NCBI RefSeq assembly: GCF_021462225.1
Contig: NC_061798.1
Span: forward strand, 22,962,820 to 23,026,819
DNA: 64,000 nt
Source of the DNA: Girardinichthys multiradiatus
Lineage: Eukaryota; Chordata; Actinopteri; Cyprinodontiformes; Goodeidae
Direction of reading: 5' to 3'
The notes beneath the pieces were generated by a model. That model made no database searches and was not told where the DNA came from. It was given only the letters and a program-made list of their open reading frames with translations. The position numbers and the translations under genes were made by a program. Shown here in pieces: positions 42,569 to 53,790 of this stretch. The stretch's first letter is position 1. The number at the start of each line of letters is the position of its first letter.

Positions 42569-42751
42569 TATAATTAATAAAAAAAACACATTTGTTTCTG
42601 TAAAACATTACAAAACATCAGTCTGCTTATAAGAAAATTGATATAAAATATTGTCATTTCTATTTTCTAGTTAAAACAATGAGATTGAAACAAACAATCT
42701 GGAATTTTAAAACCTGAAATGTAAAACTTGTCACATAAAATGATTCATTCT

Positions 42752-42901
42752 CTACAGTTCAGCTTGAGCCAAACTGGGGTCAATATGAGCTTCAGTCTGA
42801 GGGATGTTCTCCCTGCTGTGGGCTTGTCTCCTGCAGTGGATGAAGATGTAGACTGGATGGATGAAGACCAGAACAGTGAGGAGAGTGAGCGTAATATCCA
42901 C
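42752..42901 (-). CDS. slc43a3: slc43a3 exon 12 (last)
   Basis: 150 nt, phase 0, acceptor TTTTAG. It encodes the last membrane segment ([19 protein letters not shown]) and a polar tail ending ...LAQAEL before TAG 42754-42752. The open frame on the opposite strand here is only its shadow. Confidence 0.85.
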   Translation of the reverse strand: MDITLTLLTVLVFIHPVYIFIHCRRQAHSRENIPQTEAHIDPSLAQAEL

Positions 42902-45900
42902 CTAAAACAGATTCACATATTCTTCTATGTGAAGCCTCATACAGTAAAATACATTAAACAGCAAAATGTGCTCTTCTTTTATTTATATATGATGTGCTCA
43001 CATAAAATGGATCTCCGCGCAGAGCTCCTTTGACCAGGGCAAAGCAAGGATACTGCAGCAGAGAAATGACCGCAGAGAGCGCCATCACCAGGCCGTACAG
43101 CTTCCCAAAGTGACAGGCTGGAAAACTGAAACGGAAGGAGTCGAACATAAAGAACATTGGAGACGGTATTGTGAATATTTTATTCTTTACCCCTTAGACG
43201 TCTCCATAAAGTCTTGACTCTACCAACTCTCATAATTACAACATTTAACACTAAAACGATTTAATACTTAACATTCATCTCACTTCTTTGCTTTTCATGC
43301 ATGATTTAGATTTTCACATTGCTGTTATTTTTTCAACTTGTTCAAATTCAGTATTTTTTAGTTTTGGTTTTATTTTGGTCTTCAAGACTGCTACTTTAGC
43401 AGACTTTAACCAAATGTATTCCCATTAATATATGCTTTTTGTAAGTATTCCTTTTAATGTCGTTGTCTTTGTGTGTTGCATATTAAATTATTGAGTAGAA
43501 AGCCATCATTCAGAAAAACTAACTGTGAAAATGCATAAAGATTGTCGCACCAAATACATTTTAAAGTATCAAAAGAAAAGTTCTTTTTCCAAAAAGGGGA
43601 ACTGGATTAAATATAAGAGAAACACCATCTAATCCTTTGGCACATTGTCTACATGTCTAAAGACAGTAATATACACAGACTTATTTTTGTTATTTGTATG
43701 GAAGAATCATCTTTTCATCTGCAGAAAATGTCATTTACAGATACAAATCTGAATAGTGTGGTGTGCATTTGTATTGAGTCATCTTTACATAGATACCACA
43801 GAATTAAATCCACCGCAAACTGTTGTCTTCAAAAGTTCACTCAATTACTGAATAGCGCCCACAAAAGAATTATTTTACAAGTCATGGTAAATAGAAATTA
43901 TATTCATGAAAAGATAATTTTCCACTTTATCTGTGTTTGTGCCAGCCACTTACGCAATGCTAATGAAGGCTGCGTTTCCCCCATAGAGAAAGGACCTATT
44001 GAGGACCTGTAGGATGAAGGTGAGGTACTGTAGTGGGAGGAGAGGGATGGAGGCGCAAACAGAGAAGAGGAGGCACTGCAGCGAAGTCAGGAACAGAGAC
44101 AGGTAGGAGGAGCGTAGGTCAGCGTCCTGTTCAGTTTCTCCTGCAGCAGGAGGAAAGAAAGAGTGAGAAAAGTTGTTGTTGATGCACATAAATAAATGTA
44201 GTGGTACATCCGCCAGGGATTTACCAGCAGCTCGAGGCCTTCCCTTGTGTCTGTCCAAGATGAGTCCGTTCCAGGGTGCGCAGACCACTCCGCACAGCTG
44301 AGTCATTGCAAAAGCATTGGTGTACTGGCTCACTTAGAGGCAAATGGTGAAAAGCAGAACGCATCAAAAACTAAATAAATAAGTTGAAAAAATTAAAAGA
44401 TGAAGAATGGCAGAGAACCAGGCCTAAGCAAGTTACCCAGGATGGGGTCATTTCTGGCCAGCCGGCTGAGCCTGGAGTTGAGTGTGCCGATGAAGAGGTA
44501 GTGTCTCAGCTGCATTATGGACAACCACAACAGATGCCAGAGGAAGAACCAGGACAAGACACAGCTCCGGAAGGCCACAACTGAACAAATCAGAGGTCAA
44601 ATACAATATTTCAAAGCAGTAAATCAATTAATGTCAGTCATCTTATCGTAAACACCCTGCCAGACAAGTTATACTCACACGGATCTCAGATTCTGCAAAA
44701 TCTTTTAACTAAAGGAGACGTCAAACTTTCAATTAAGGGATCATTGTGAGTTCACCACACTTCAGTCTTGGTAGCGTTGCAATTGTTACATAGTCCTGAT
44801 TTTCTTTAAGGGCAGTGAAGTAAAGAGGAATGCAAGCCATATATTCAAAACTTTATTTGTAAAAATATTTCCATCCACTTAGCAATATTTATTTGCTTTA
44901 TGTTGGTCTGTTACATAAAATCTCCAAAGAAAATGAAGTTTGTGGTTTCAGCATGGGAAAAAACACCACATCGAGGTGTGTGAATGGTTTTGCAAGACAT
45001 TGTACAGCAACCAGTTAGGCCACCTTACTGCTGAACTGCTGAATGTAATATTTTTTCAAGTTCTGTCCGGGTTCGTGTGGAATATTTGTTGAATGGATCA
45101 GACTCTCCCCACCTGTCATCAGTCATAAATCTTGTACCTCTTTCTGTGTTTTCGGCCTGTGTTTTATCCGGCCTCGTCGTTTCATCTTTCCCACTGAAAT
45201 CCGGAGTGAGTGTAGTTTCAGCCTCCCTCGTCCTCTCGACCTGCTCCACATTATAACTATCGGCCGGTCCACAGTTCACCCTGAACATCAGAACACACTG
45301 TATGTCATCAAGTTTCAACCCAGAAGAGAAGCTGAAGAACAACAAGTAATAACACTCTCACCCATATGTGTAGCACCGGGGCAGAGGGTAGGGGATGTGG
45401 GTTCTTGGCATGAGCAGGAAAGTTCTCGCCACGTGAATGATGCTGCAGAAGGACAAGGCGAAGAAGGAGGCCCGGAGGGAGACACCTTGCTCATACAGAA
45501 CCTGTACAGCAAGGGGAGGAAACTCATGATGATGCAAACTTCAACACATAGCATGAAAGTATGAAGCTGCTTAACTGTTTAAAGTGGTCTCTTTAAGGCA
45601 CTTCCACAATATATCTGCGAGACAAAAGTCAGAACCTTGGTCCTGTCATTACAGACTGTTCCTTTGCACATCTGTAGAAGCACTTCTGTGCCACTAGTGG
45701 TCACTGTCTCGTTGTGTCACCAACACTAAGTGAAGACTGAGGTCACTGTGTGCATGGGAAGAAACTTCTACCATCAGAAACTGAATTTGAATTGCTCTGA
45801 CTGAATTTGTATTTGTGTAATTTGAAATTAAATGCATTGGTTTGAAAATGAATTTCGCTAAACTGAAACTGAATTAATTTGCTTTTAAAATGTATTTCGT

Positions 45901-48900
45901 TGTATTAAAGATTCAGTTTGACTACTTTCACTTTCAGGTCTGTAATTCAATTTCATTTGGTTCAAACATTTGGCTTGAGACATGCAGACGCAGACAAAAA
46001 TCATCACTTTCACTGAAAATAAAAAAATATTTGCTGTTAAAGGGCCTTCGGGCCGCTTTAGTATAACAAACTGTCAGATTTGTTCTTGTAATTTTATTTT
46101 CTCTTAAGACATTTCTTAACCCAGATAGGGGTGGCAAAGTAAAACAATTTAACAGAAAAGAGATTTTCTTTTTTTGGTGTCCAGAAAATATGCAATCTAC
46201 ACTGTGTCTGAATAAAATCAAAGCCATGCCCAGCAGTATTTTTTAAAACGGTTTTCGTCATGATTTCAACTTTCACTAAGTTTGGTTTTGCAGGTTTTTT
46301 GTGGATTCATACATAAAACATCTGTTTGATTTCAACAAAATACAAGATATAACCAAACCTGGGGCAGTGGCAGCTTACCTTGATGATGAGGAAGACAGCT
46401 GAAGAAGAGTCGAAGGCTCCGTTGTAGAGGGTGATGATGGTGGAGCGATGAGCAGCAAACAGGTTGCCCACCTTCCCAAAACAAGCAAACACATTCCGAA
46501 GTAAATACAGCATGTAGTGTGATTAAATTACCTCCTGTATTTGATATACAATGTACAAAGAGTCAGAAAAATCACCTGCATGTTAGTCATAAGGAGCAGA
46601 ATTCCTCCCACAGCGACGCAGGACAAGGCAGGGAAGAGCATCAGGGAATACGCTGCAGAACAGTGGAAGAGAAGCTTGACTTTCATTTAGAAAAGGAATA
46701 ACAGTTTGAAAAAATGTACTAAATACATGTACTACAAAATATTCTTTCTATAATTCCTTACAACCTTACAAATAAACTAAATGTGAATGTTTGCAAACCT
46801 GCATTGGAGAAGGCTACGAGAAGAGTTCCAGCAGTGTATAAACATCTAAAAGAAGAAACACATGAGTATTTCTGGTCATTTATTTAACATAAATAAAAGC
46901 TACAGGCATATAGAGAGCTGAGAGTTTTTCACATTGCTTTTCTAAACCTTTCCTTTACTCAGGATTTTTTACCCGCATATTTACAATTATCTTTGGGTGA
47001 ATAATGTGCTCAGAGTTTGAAATATTGGTCTACAGGTAATAAGCTTAAGGTTTGAAATAGTTTTTATTCAGCCAAGAGGTTTGTTTTGCATGCATCTCTC
47101 GGAATATACCAAAACAATGTGAAAAGCATCAATTCTGTAGAAATTATACACTGCTCAAAAAATAAAGGGAATACTTAAACAACACAATATAACTCCAAGT
47201 AAATCAAACTTCTGTGAAATCAAACTGTCCACTTAGGAAGCAACACTGATTGACAATTAATTTCACATGTTGTTGTTCAAATGAAAAAGACAACAGGGGG
47301 AAATCTTTGGCGATTAGCAAGACTCACTCAGTAAAGGAGTGGTTCTGCAGGTGGGGACCACAGACCACTTCTCAGTACCTCTGCTTTCTGGCTGATGTTT
47401 TGGTCACTTTTGAATGTTGGTGGTACTTTCACACTCGTGGTAGCATGAGACGGACTCTACAACCCACACAAGTGGCTCAGGTAGTGCAGCTCATCCAGGA
47501 TGGCACATCAATGTGAGCTGTGGCAAGAAGGTTTGCTGTGTCTGTCAGCGTAGTGTCCAGAGCCTGGAGGTGCTACCAGGAGACAGGCCAGTACACCAGG
47601 AGACGTGGAGGAGGCTGTAGGAGGGCAACAACCCAGCAGCAGGACCGCTACCTCCGCCTTTGTGCAAGGAGGAACAGGAGGAGCACTGCCAGAGCCCTGC
47701 AAAATGACCTCCAGCAGACCACAAATGTGCATGTGTCTGCACAAATGGTTAGAAACTGACTCCATGAGGATGGTATGAGGGCCTGACGTCCACAAATGGG
47801 GGTTGTGCTCACAGCCCAACACCGTGCAGGACGCTTGGCATTTGCCAGAGAACACCAGGATTGGCAAATTCACTACTGGCGCCTTGTGCTCTTCACAGAT
47901 GAAAGCAGGTTCACACTGAGCACATGTGACAGACGTGACAGAGTCTGGAGACACCGTGGAGAGCGATCTGCTGCCTGCAACATCCTTCAGCATGACCGGT
48001 TTGGCAGTGGGTCAGTAATGGTGTGGGGTGGCATTTCTTTGGAGGGTCGCATGGGCCTCCATGTGCTCGCCAGAGGTAGCCTGACTGCCATTAGGTACCA
48101 AGATGAGATCCTCAGACACCTTGTGAGACCATATGCTGGTGCGGTTGGCCCTGGGTTCCTCCTAATGCAGGACAATGCTAGACCTCATGTGGCTGGAGTG
48201 TGTCAGCAGCTCCTACAAGATGAAGACATTGAAGCTATGGACTGGTCCGCCCGTTCCCCAGACCTGAATCTGATTGAGCACATCTGGGACATCATGTTTT
48301 ACTCCATCCACCAACGTCACGTTGCACCACAGACTGTCCAGGAGTTGGCGGATGCTTTAGTCCAGGTCTGGGAGGAGATCCCTCAGGAGACCATCCACCG
48401 TCTCATCAGGAGCATGCCCAGGTGTTGTAGGGAGGTCATACAGACACGTGGAGGCCACACACAATACTGAGCCTCATTTTGACTTGTTTTAAGGACATTA
48501 CATCAAAGTTGGATCAGCCTGTAGTGTGTTTTTCCACTTTAATTTTGCATGTGACTCCAAATCCAGGCCTCCGTTGGTTAATAAATTTGATTTCCATTGA
48601 TGATTTTTGTGAGATTTTGTTGTCAGCACATTCAACTTTGTACAGAACAAAATATTCAATGAGAATAATTCATTCATTCAGATCTAGGATGTGTTATTTG
48701 AGTGTTCACTTTATTTTTTTGAGCAGTGTATATTTTTATTTATAGTCTAATAAAAAATAAATGGCAACTTAAAGGTATATTTTCCTTCATCAATAATTAA
48801 TGGAAAAATATTTTTTAGGATCACATCTTCTTATAATTACTGATCAGCTTTTTGCATGTTTCCATTGGTATTTTGATGATTTATCTTTGGTAATGAGCTC

Positions 48901-51900
48901 CAAATGTAACATAAAGACAGGAGGTAATACAGGCTGTTCAGAGCTTCTAGATGTGTTATATGTTTGCTTTCTTTCCTTCTCCAGCTCTGCCAGGTGGCAA
49001 CTGCTCTACATTTTACATCTTTAGGTACTTCAGTATCCTCAGCTTCAATAGGCTCTTTCCCTAAAATCATTCTCATTTAACCACTCTAACTGCTGGTCTT
49101 CATTCCATGTATTTATTCATGGAATAAAAGACAATACTATGTGGAACTCACAGAAATTAACCAGTCTGCACAAAATTATAGATTAGAAGATTATAAAAGA
49201 AGGTAAGTTATGGTCTAATAAAAAGTTTGCAACTACAGAAACCGATTAAGTATTTTTAAAAACAATGCAGTCATAATAATGGTCAACATTTTATTTAAAA
49301 TATTGCCAGTGCTGCATGATCTCCAGTTGTTGTTTTTTTTTTTTTTGAATTGATTAAAATTTCCTCTCAATGTGATCCCAATATTTAAAATTTTAAGTTC
49401 TTTTAGTCCTTTGTTGCTAATTAATGTAACTAATATTTTTGTATGTCTTAACTGGTTCATCCATAAGCGTCTCATATAATAAAATAATTAATGTTCACAA
49501 AGTTTCCACGATTTCTGACTTACTGCCGTACGGTTTTCAAAAAATACTTTAGGAACTTACACTGGCTGCCCAGTAGGTGGCAGTATATACAGTGGCACAC
49601 TAGAGTCTACTGTTGTCAAGTAAACACCCACAGCCATAAAAGAAAACTGCTTTTTGTCGTTGGACAAATCAGATGAGAATGATTACTGTATGTAAGACAA
49701 GAAAGAGTAGGTTCCCTTGATGTCCCTGTTCAACAATTTTGTACTTTAATTATATCACTCAGTGTAAGAAATTTGAATTAAACTTTAAAGCAGCAAATCA
49801 GACACGAAAACATTAATGTTTAGCAGAAATGTACATTTACATTTTCAGTTAAGGGTAATGAGAAAAAAGATGAAAGAAAAGAAGCAACTGTTTTTCAAAA
49901 CAAAAGGCAACAGGCTTAACCCTTTGTAAGAGGCTTACCAATACCAGAATTTCCATTCTTGGTCACCATGTCACCATCTGTCCTGTGATTGGACTACACC
50001 TAAATTCAGGCTTATTAATACAGGACATACTGACAAAATGTGGCCAAACGTTGCCAATAAAGAAAATACACTGTATATGCACTGAAGACTGCAAACCAAA
50101 CTTTTAAGTAACCATTCAGGGCAATGTCACCCTAAGTCTGCATGCAGATTCATGCCTGAACTTACATTGCCAGCAGCCTGGTCACCATCGTGCCAAATCG
50201 ATCAAAAAGGTAGCCATTGATCAGACTCAGGAAGTTGTTCAGGAATGAGGCTATCGTAAAAACCAGAGAAAACTGCTCATCCTGACTACTGCAGTCTGAA
50301 AGAAACAGGAACACGGAGACATTGACAAACCTTCACAAGCGACATATGTTTTTATTACTCATACAGCGAGTCTCAAAAGTGTACACACCCAAACTTAGAC
50401 TATGATCAATTATTTAAAAACTTTTTCCAGTTATGTTTTGATTAATACTCAATACAATCTAACTGAAAGGTGAAAAAATATGTTGCGAAATGTAAAAAAA
50501 CAACAACAATTTGCCACAACCTCGTTGTAGAAGTGTCTTTATACTTAGTCAAATACATTGCTTTCTGCATCTTTTGATCCTGTTTCAACATTTCATTTTC
50601 TTTGGTACTGAACTAGCATCAATTATAATAACCCTGATTCACTGTAAATTAAGTTCAAGTGTGCTGACAGCAACACTGATGGAGCGGCAGGACTTTATGT
50701 TCTGCATTGGAGAACAAGCTGCTGCATTCCCTACATGTCAAATCTGAGGGGCAGCGTTGACAGTAAAAAACCTTTTCCATTCAGAAACAAAAAACAACCA
50801 TCCAGACCTATCCAGACCCTGCTCAAATCTCCTGAGACCAAGGAGCAATCTTATTGTTTGAATGAACTAAACCTGAGCTGTTGGCTACAATTTTTATAAA
50901 ATGACAGAATAATAGGGCCACTGTGGCTCAATTGGAAGAGTAGTTACCTACAAATCTGCATCTCGTTGTGTAAATGTGTGCATGTTTGTGAGTGCAAATG
51001 GGTAAATGTGACAAGTATGAAGTGCTTTGAGTGAACAGTATGACTAGAAAAGTGCCACATAAGTTAGGTATATTTACCGTTTGATTCCCAAAGATATGTT
51101 TGGCGCAAAAAGAACAATGAGCGTGACCAAAAGATCACCATGGCCACGGCAGGTGCAACTTCTGAAGGCAATTGGTTGCACTCAGAGTAAATGGGGCTGA
51201 ATACTTTTGCACAATGCCCTTTTCAGTTTTTTATTTATTAAAAAAGAAAAGGAAGTGCATAGTTTTGGTTCCACATCACAGTTATATAGCACTTTGTGTT
51301 GGTCTTTCACCTAAAATTCCACTAAAACATATTTATGTTTATGGTTGTAATGTATGTGGAAAAGTTCAAGGGGTATGAATACTTTTACAAGGCACTGAAA
51401 ATCAAAAAAATAATGACTTCACCAGAAGAATGTTTTCTAATGGTCTAGCCAGATTTCAGAACTAAATAAGTGGGGTAACCCAAAGAGGGCTGTGGACAAG
51501 AGATGTCAACATGTGCTGGGTAGAGTGAGCAAATATCGCCTATAAATGTGAGATGCTGATAGACTCCTACCATAGAACAATGCTAACATGTAGTCAAATG
51601 GTGCTCCAACAATGGTGTGCACACTAATGTGTCAGGGTTACTGCAGCTTTTAATTTTTTTAAATATTTTTAAGAAAACAGATTTGTTCCTTTTCATGTTG
51701 GTGGTATGGATAAATGTCACTAATAAATGTGGAAAAGGTTTGAAAGGAATTAGCTTGGTCTCATTTCTTAAGTCACAAACATATTTGAGCGTTTTATATA
51801 AGATGATCCCCTATTGTTTTAGTGGCAAAACTAAAATTGTGAGTTGGATGAGCAATATTATCATTATTATTTCTTTCTTTTTTGTAGCGTTTGTATGTGG

Positions 51901-52719
51901 CATCTTTTTTCAACTTCTGGCTTCTGAGTTATTCATTACAGACTCCAAAAACCCTGTTTACTATGGTTGCACTTTAGACTTTACCCAACAAAATATTTTC
52001 TGGTCTGAAAAGAAAAAGGTTTTTCTTTTTGTTGTTTTCTTCCAGGAACACGTTCTGATTTTATAATAGTGATGGACAAATATTGCAAAGGCTGAACTTT
52101 ATTTAAGGTTATTTTCATCCCATTGGTAAAGAAGTTTAGAATTTTACTCCGTTTTACTGGAAATAAAAAATGATATGTAGAAATAAATAAATTTGGATTA
52201 ATATATCATGAATAATTTGGGTGCACAGACAGCTTGAGGAAAAGAGGAAAGGAAAGATGTATGTAAAGATCAGGGATCAGCAGTACATGTACAAACTGGA
52301 TGCTGTCTCCTATTGTAGCTCTAATGACTGACTTTTTCCAGCTTTTAGGACAAACGGTCATGGGAGAACAATATTTCACGTAATGTGATAAACAATATTT
52401 TTGTACCATGTAGTATCATAGTCCTTTTAAAGACATTTTAAACATTTGTCCTGTCTTTTTAACAGTTTATTACTAGTTGGTTTTTCACAGGTACACCACA
52501 CCAACAGTGAACATCTGGAGTTTTCTCACCTGCCTCTTTCAGAGAACTGTTGCTGCCTGTGTCGCTGCTACACAGCTCACTGAAGTACCCGTCTTCCTTC
52601 AACACAAACACCAGAGAGGCGTAACCAAACACCACACCAGCAAAGCACAGACACTCCAGCATCCCTGAGATCAGAGTCAGCCAGTAGCGCAGCTTGGTGC
52701 CAACCTCACACCCCTGCAT
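42752..52719 (-). CDS. slc43a3: Equilibrative nucleobase transporter-like SLC43A3 (twelve coding exons)
   Basis: Exons in order (high to low coordinate): 52719-52530, 50295-50166, 46845-46799, 46652-46576, 46471-46379, 45501-45362, 45280-45138, 44580-44437, 44332-44225, 44140-43954, 43125-43002, 42901-42752. They sum to 1533 nt, or 510 aa plus stop, and all junctions are in phase. Human SLC43A3 is about 490 aa. Diagnostic blocks: [20 protein letters not shown] (first membrane segment), [89 protein letters not shown]. The family is a twelve-span major-facilitator type plasma-membrane carrier; the mammalian member moves purine nucleobases by facilitated diffusion. The loop encoded by exon 7 is long, acidic and poorly conserved. 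The frame is intact. Confidence 0.92.
43002..43125 (-). CDS. slc43a3: slc43a3 exon 11
   Basis: 124 nt. The acceptor CGTTTCAG at 43126 restores an AFPACHFGK reading. It encodes [20 protein letters not shown] and ends in DPFY before GTGAGC. Confidence 0.9.
43126..43953. other. slc43a3 intron 10
   Basis: AT-rich intron. The plus-strand open frame 43653-44012 has no domain and partly shadows exon 10. Confidence 0.7.
43954..44140 (-). CDS. slc43a3: slc43a3 exon 10
   Basis: 187 nt with acceptor CTGCAG and donor GC|GTAAGT. It encodes [20 protein letters not shown] and [20 protein letters not shown]. Confidence 0.9.
44225..44332 (-). CDS. slc43a3: slc43a3 exon 9
   Basis: 108 nt, phase 1 on both sides. 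It encodes [20 protein letters not shown] and the cytoplasmic DRHKGRPRA loop. Confidence 0.9.
44437..44580 (-). CDS. slc43a3: slc43a3 exon 8
   Basis: 144 nt with acceptor TGTTCAG and donor CTGG|GTAACT. It encodes [20 protein letters not shown] and FIGTLNSRL. Confidence 0.9.
44581..45137. other. slc43a3 intron 7 with MITE
   Basis: Contains the Tc1-derived MITE at 44815-45003. The rest is unremarkable. Confidence 0.65.
44815..45003. mobile_element. Tc1-derived MITE-like repeat, copy 2
   Basis: It shares the order of blocks with 545-735 and 51185-51407: GAATGCAAGCCATATATTC, TTTATGTTGGTCTGTTACAT, AAATGAAGTTTGTGGTTTCA, and an end GGTTTTGCAAGACATTGTA. Confidence 0.6.
45138..45280 (-). CDS. slc43a3: slc43a3 exon 7 (variable loop)
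   Basis: 143 nt with acceptor GTTCAG and donor AGAG|GTACAA. The encoded loop is rich in Glu, Thr and Arg and has no clear similarity to mammals, as is usual for the central cytoplasmic loop. Confidence 0.8.
45362..45501 (-). CDS. slc43a3: slc43a3 exon 6
   Basis: 140 nt. It encodes [20 protein letters not shown] and [13 protein letters not shown]. Donor ATGG|GTGAGA, phase 2. Confidence 0.9.
45502..46378. other. slc43a3 intron 5
   Basis: About 880 bp, AT-rich, with simple TTGAATTGAA-like words near 45780-45950. No element named. Confidence 0.65.
46379..46471 (-). CDS. slc43a3: slc43a3 exon 5
   Basis: 93 nt, phase 0 on both sides. It encodes [20 protein letters not shown], nearly the same as in mammals; this is the strongest single identification in the gene. 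Confidence 0.95.
46576..46652 (-). CDS. slc43a3: slc43a3 exon 4
   Basis: 77 nt. It encodes [20 protein letters not shown] and TNMQ. Acceptor TTCTGCAG, donor CAG|GTGATT. Confidence 0.9.
46799..46845 (-). CDS. slc43a3: slc43a3 exon 3
   Basis: A short 47-nt exon encoding [15 protein letters not shown]. It is too short to be seen as an open frame; it was found by phase and by family alignment. Confidence 0.85.
46846..47146. other. slc43a3 intron 2, first part
   Basis: AT-rich, up to the Tc1 insertion at 47149. Nothing recognised. Confidence 0.65.
47149..48728 (+). mobile_element. Tc1-like transposon, fourth family, copy g (complete ends)
   Basis: 1580 bp with CACTGCTCAAAAAATAAAGG at the left and the complement ending GAGCAGTG at the right. 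TA is at 47147-47148 and 48729-48730. It lies in slc43a3 intron 2 in the opposite orientation. It is the reference copy for f and h. Confidence 0.9.
47445..48470 (+). pseudogene. Tc1 transposase with three TGA stops (copy g)
   Basis: The frame from ATG 47445 to TGA 48468-48470 has 341 codons and no frameshift. Stops are TGA at codons 24 (47514), 105 (47757) and 114 (47784). At codons 105 and 114, copy h has CGA, so these stops look like CpG decay of arginine codons; at codon 24 copy h has TGA too. The catalytic part is clear: [39 protein letters not shown] and [13 protein letters not shown]. Confidence 0.9.
48731..50165. other. slc43a3 intron 2, remainder
   Basis: About 1.4 kb of AT-rich intron with a T run at 49329-49345. 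No coding or named repeat is seen. Confidence 0.6.
50166..50295 (-). CDS. slc43a3: slc43a3 exon 2
   Basis: 130 nt with acceptor TTTCAG and donor CAAT|GTAAGT. It encodes [20 protein letters not shown] and [17 protein letters not shown], and includes the conserved DRFG/DRFK turn after the second membrane segment. No open frame of the usual minimum length shows it. Confidence 0.9.
50915..51090 (+). mobile_element. Decayed SINE
   Basis: GGGCCACTGTGGCTCAATTG gives a tRNA-like head. GAAGTGCTTTGAGTGAACAG and AAAAGTGCCACATAAGTTAG give the tail of the same general SINE type as at 13494-13788. Confidence 0.45.
51185..51407. mobile_element. Tc1-derived MITE-like repeat, copy 3 (best preserved)
   Basis: It begins GGGGCTGAATACTTTTGCAC and ends GGGTATGAATACTTTTACAA followed by GGCACTG. 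The inner block TTTGTGTTGGTCTTTCACCT is shared with copies 1 and 2. Confidence 0.65.
52530..52719 (-). CDS. slc43a3: slc43a3 exon 1 (first coding)
   Basis: 190 coding nt from ATG 52719. It encodes [20 protein letters not shown], the first membrane segment, then a polar extracellular stretch. Donor GGCAG|GTGAGA at 52530/52529, phase 1. The leader directly upstream contains a long out-of-frame reading; see findings. Confidence 0.9.
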
Positions 52720-53756
52720 GCTTCAGTCCTCCTCAACAATACTTCAGATATGACCTCCAATGTTAAGGTCTTCCACCAGAGAAAGTTCTTCTTCTGTTTG
52801 GGGTTTTCTAGGGCTCCCTCTAGTTCGTCCAGCAAACAGCAATCATCTTTCTTTCCAAGAAACAGAAGAAAAAGCAAAAGGGATGATCGCTTTTTTACTC
52901 TGTCAGTTGCTCTGCCATCTTCTGGTGAGCAGCATTAAATGAACCCCATACAGCCAACTGTCCAGAATGTGTTGACAATATCGGAAAAAACCCAAAGCTA
53001 CAAAAACAATGAGAAGCCGAAGAAACACCTGCTAGTGGACACGTTAACAGATGTTTCATTTTCAGTGAACAAACTGGAAATCAGGGTGGGTATTTGGATC
53101 CCTAGCTGGTCGAACAATATTTTAACAGCGCAAAAGTAAACTCTTGTTGCTGGAATGTATCTTAGTCACACAACATTAATAACTAAGCTTTATTAGAATA
53201 ACATTTCAGCAAAACAACTAATATTTTCAGGTTTTAAATAAATGCATGCTCTTGATTTTTCACTTGCAAACCAGCACATCTAACCAAAGCAATGCATCAT
53301 AACATTTCTTAGCAAAAGCTTCATTACAAAGTGTATTGCCTTACTTCCAGCTATTCTATAGTTTTGAGTACATTAGTAAAACATCATTATGACTGAAATT
53401 AAATGTACATGTAGCCTTTTAAAATGTTGAAAACAGTTCTAAATATAATATGAGTTTCACCTCAGTAAAGGCTCTTCAGTCCAGTTCTTGCGAGTTTATC
53501 TCGTCAACTCTATGACAGCCGGGTGGGTTTTCCCTCTTAAAATGCTTCTTATCTTTCTCATGGCAAACCGACGCCACATCATACTGACAGCAGACTTTAC
53601 AGACAGTGGCAGTTATCTGCAGGCAGTACTGCCTCTAATCCAGATTAGTTGGGTTAATCTATGAGTACTGGCACATGACACAATGCTCGCACAATAGATA
53701 ACTTTAAGTAGGCTCTAAAACATAAATGGTAAAGGCACAATATACATTGACTTCTC
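52720..53756. other. Upstream of slc43a3 start: leader and intron
   Basis: The minus strand from about 52877 to 52677 is open in another frame that overlaps the slc43a3 start. A pyrimidine-rich stretch followed by AAAG near 52850 could be a splice acceptor. The remainder shows no gene. Confidence 0.45.
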
Positions 53757-53790
53757 GAAATATATTTATATATATATATATATAAATATA
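53757..53790. repeat. TA-rich microsatellite
   Basis: An alternating AT run, nearly palindromic, directly at the truncated left edge of Tc1 copy h. Confidence 0.85.

Larger units (their letters stand above)
50296..52529. other. slc43a3 intron 1 with repeat pieces
   Basis: Contains a decayed SINE (50915-51090) and a MITE (51185-51407). The rest has no recognised content; the frame at 51617-52066 lacks domains. Confidence 0.6.

Noticed and set aside
42728..43033. Plus-strand open frame with an acidic [10 protein letters not shown] stretch
   Set aside because: It lies opposite the last coding exon of slc43a3, which fits the family alignment and splice phases on the minus strand.
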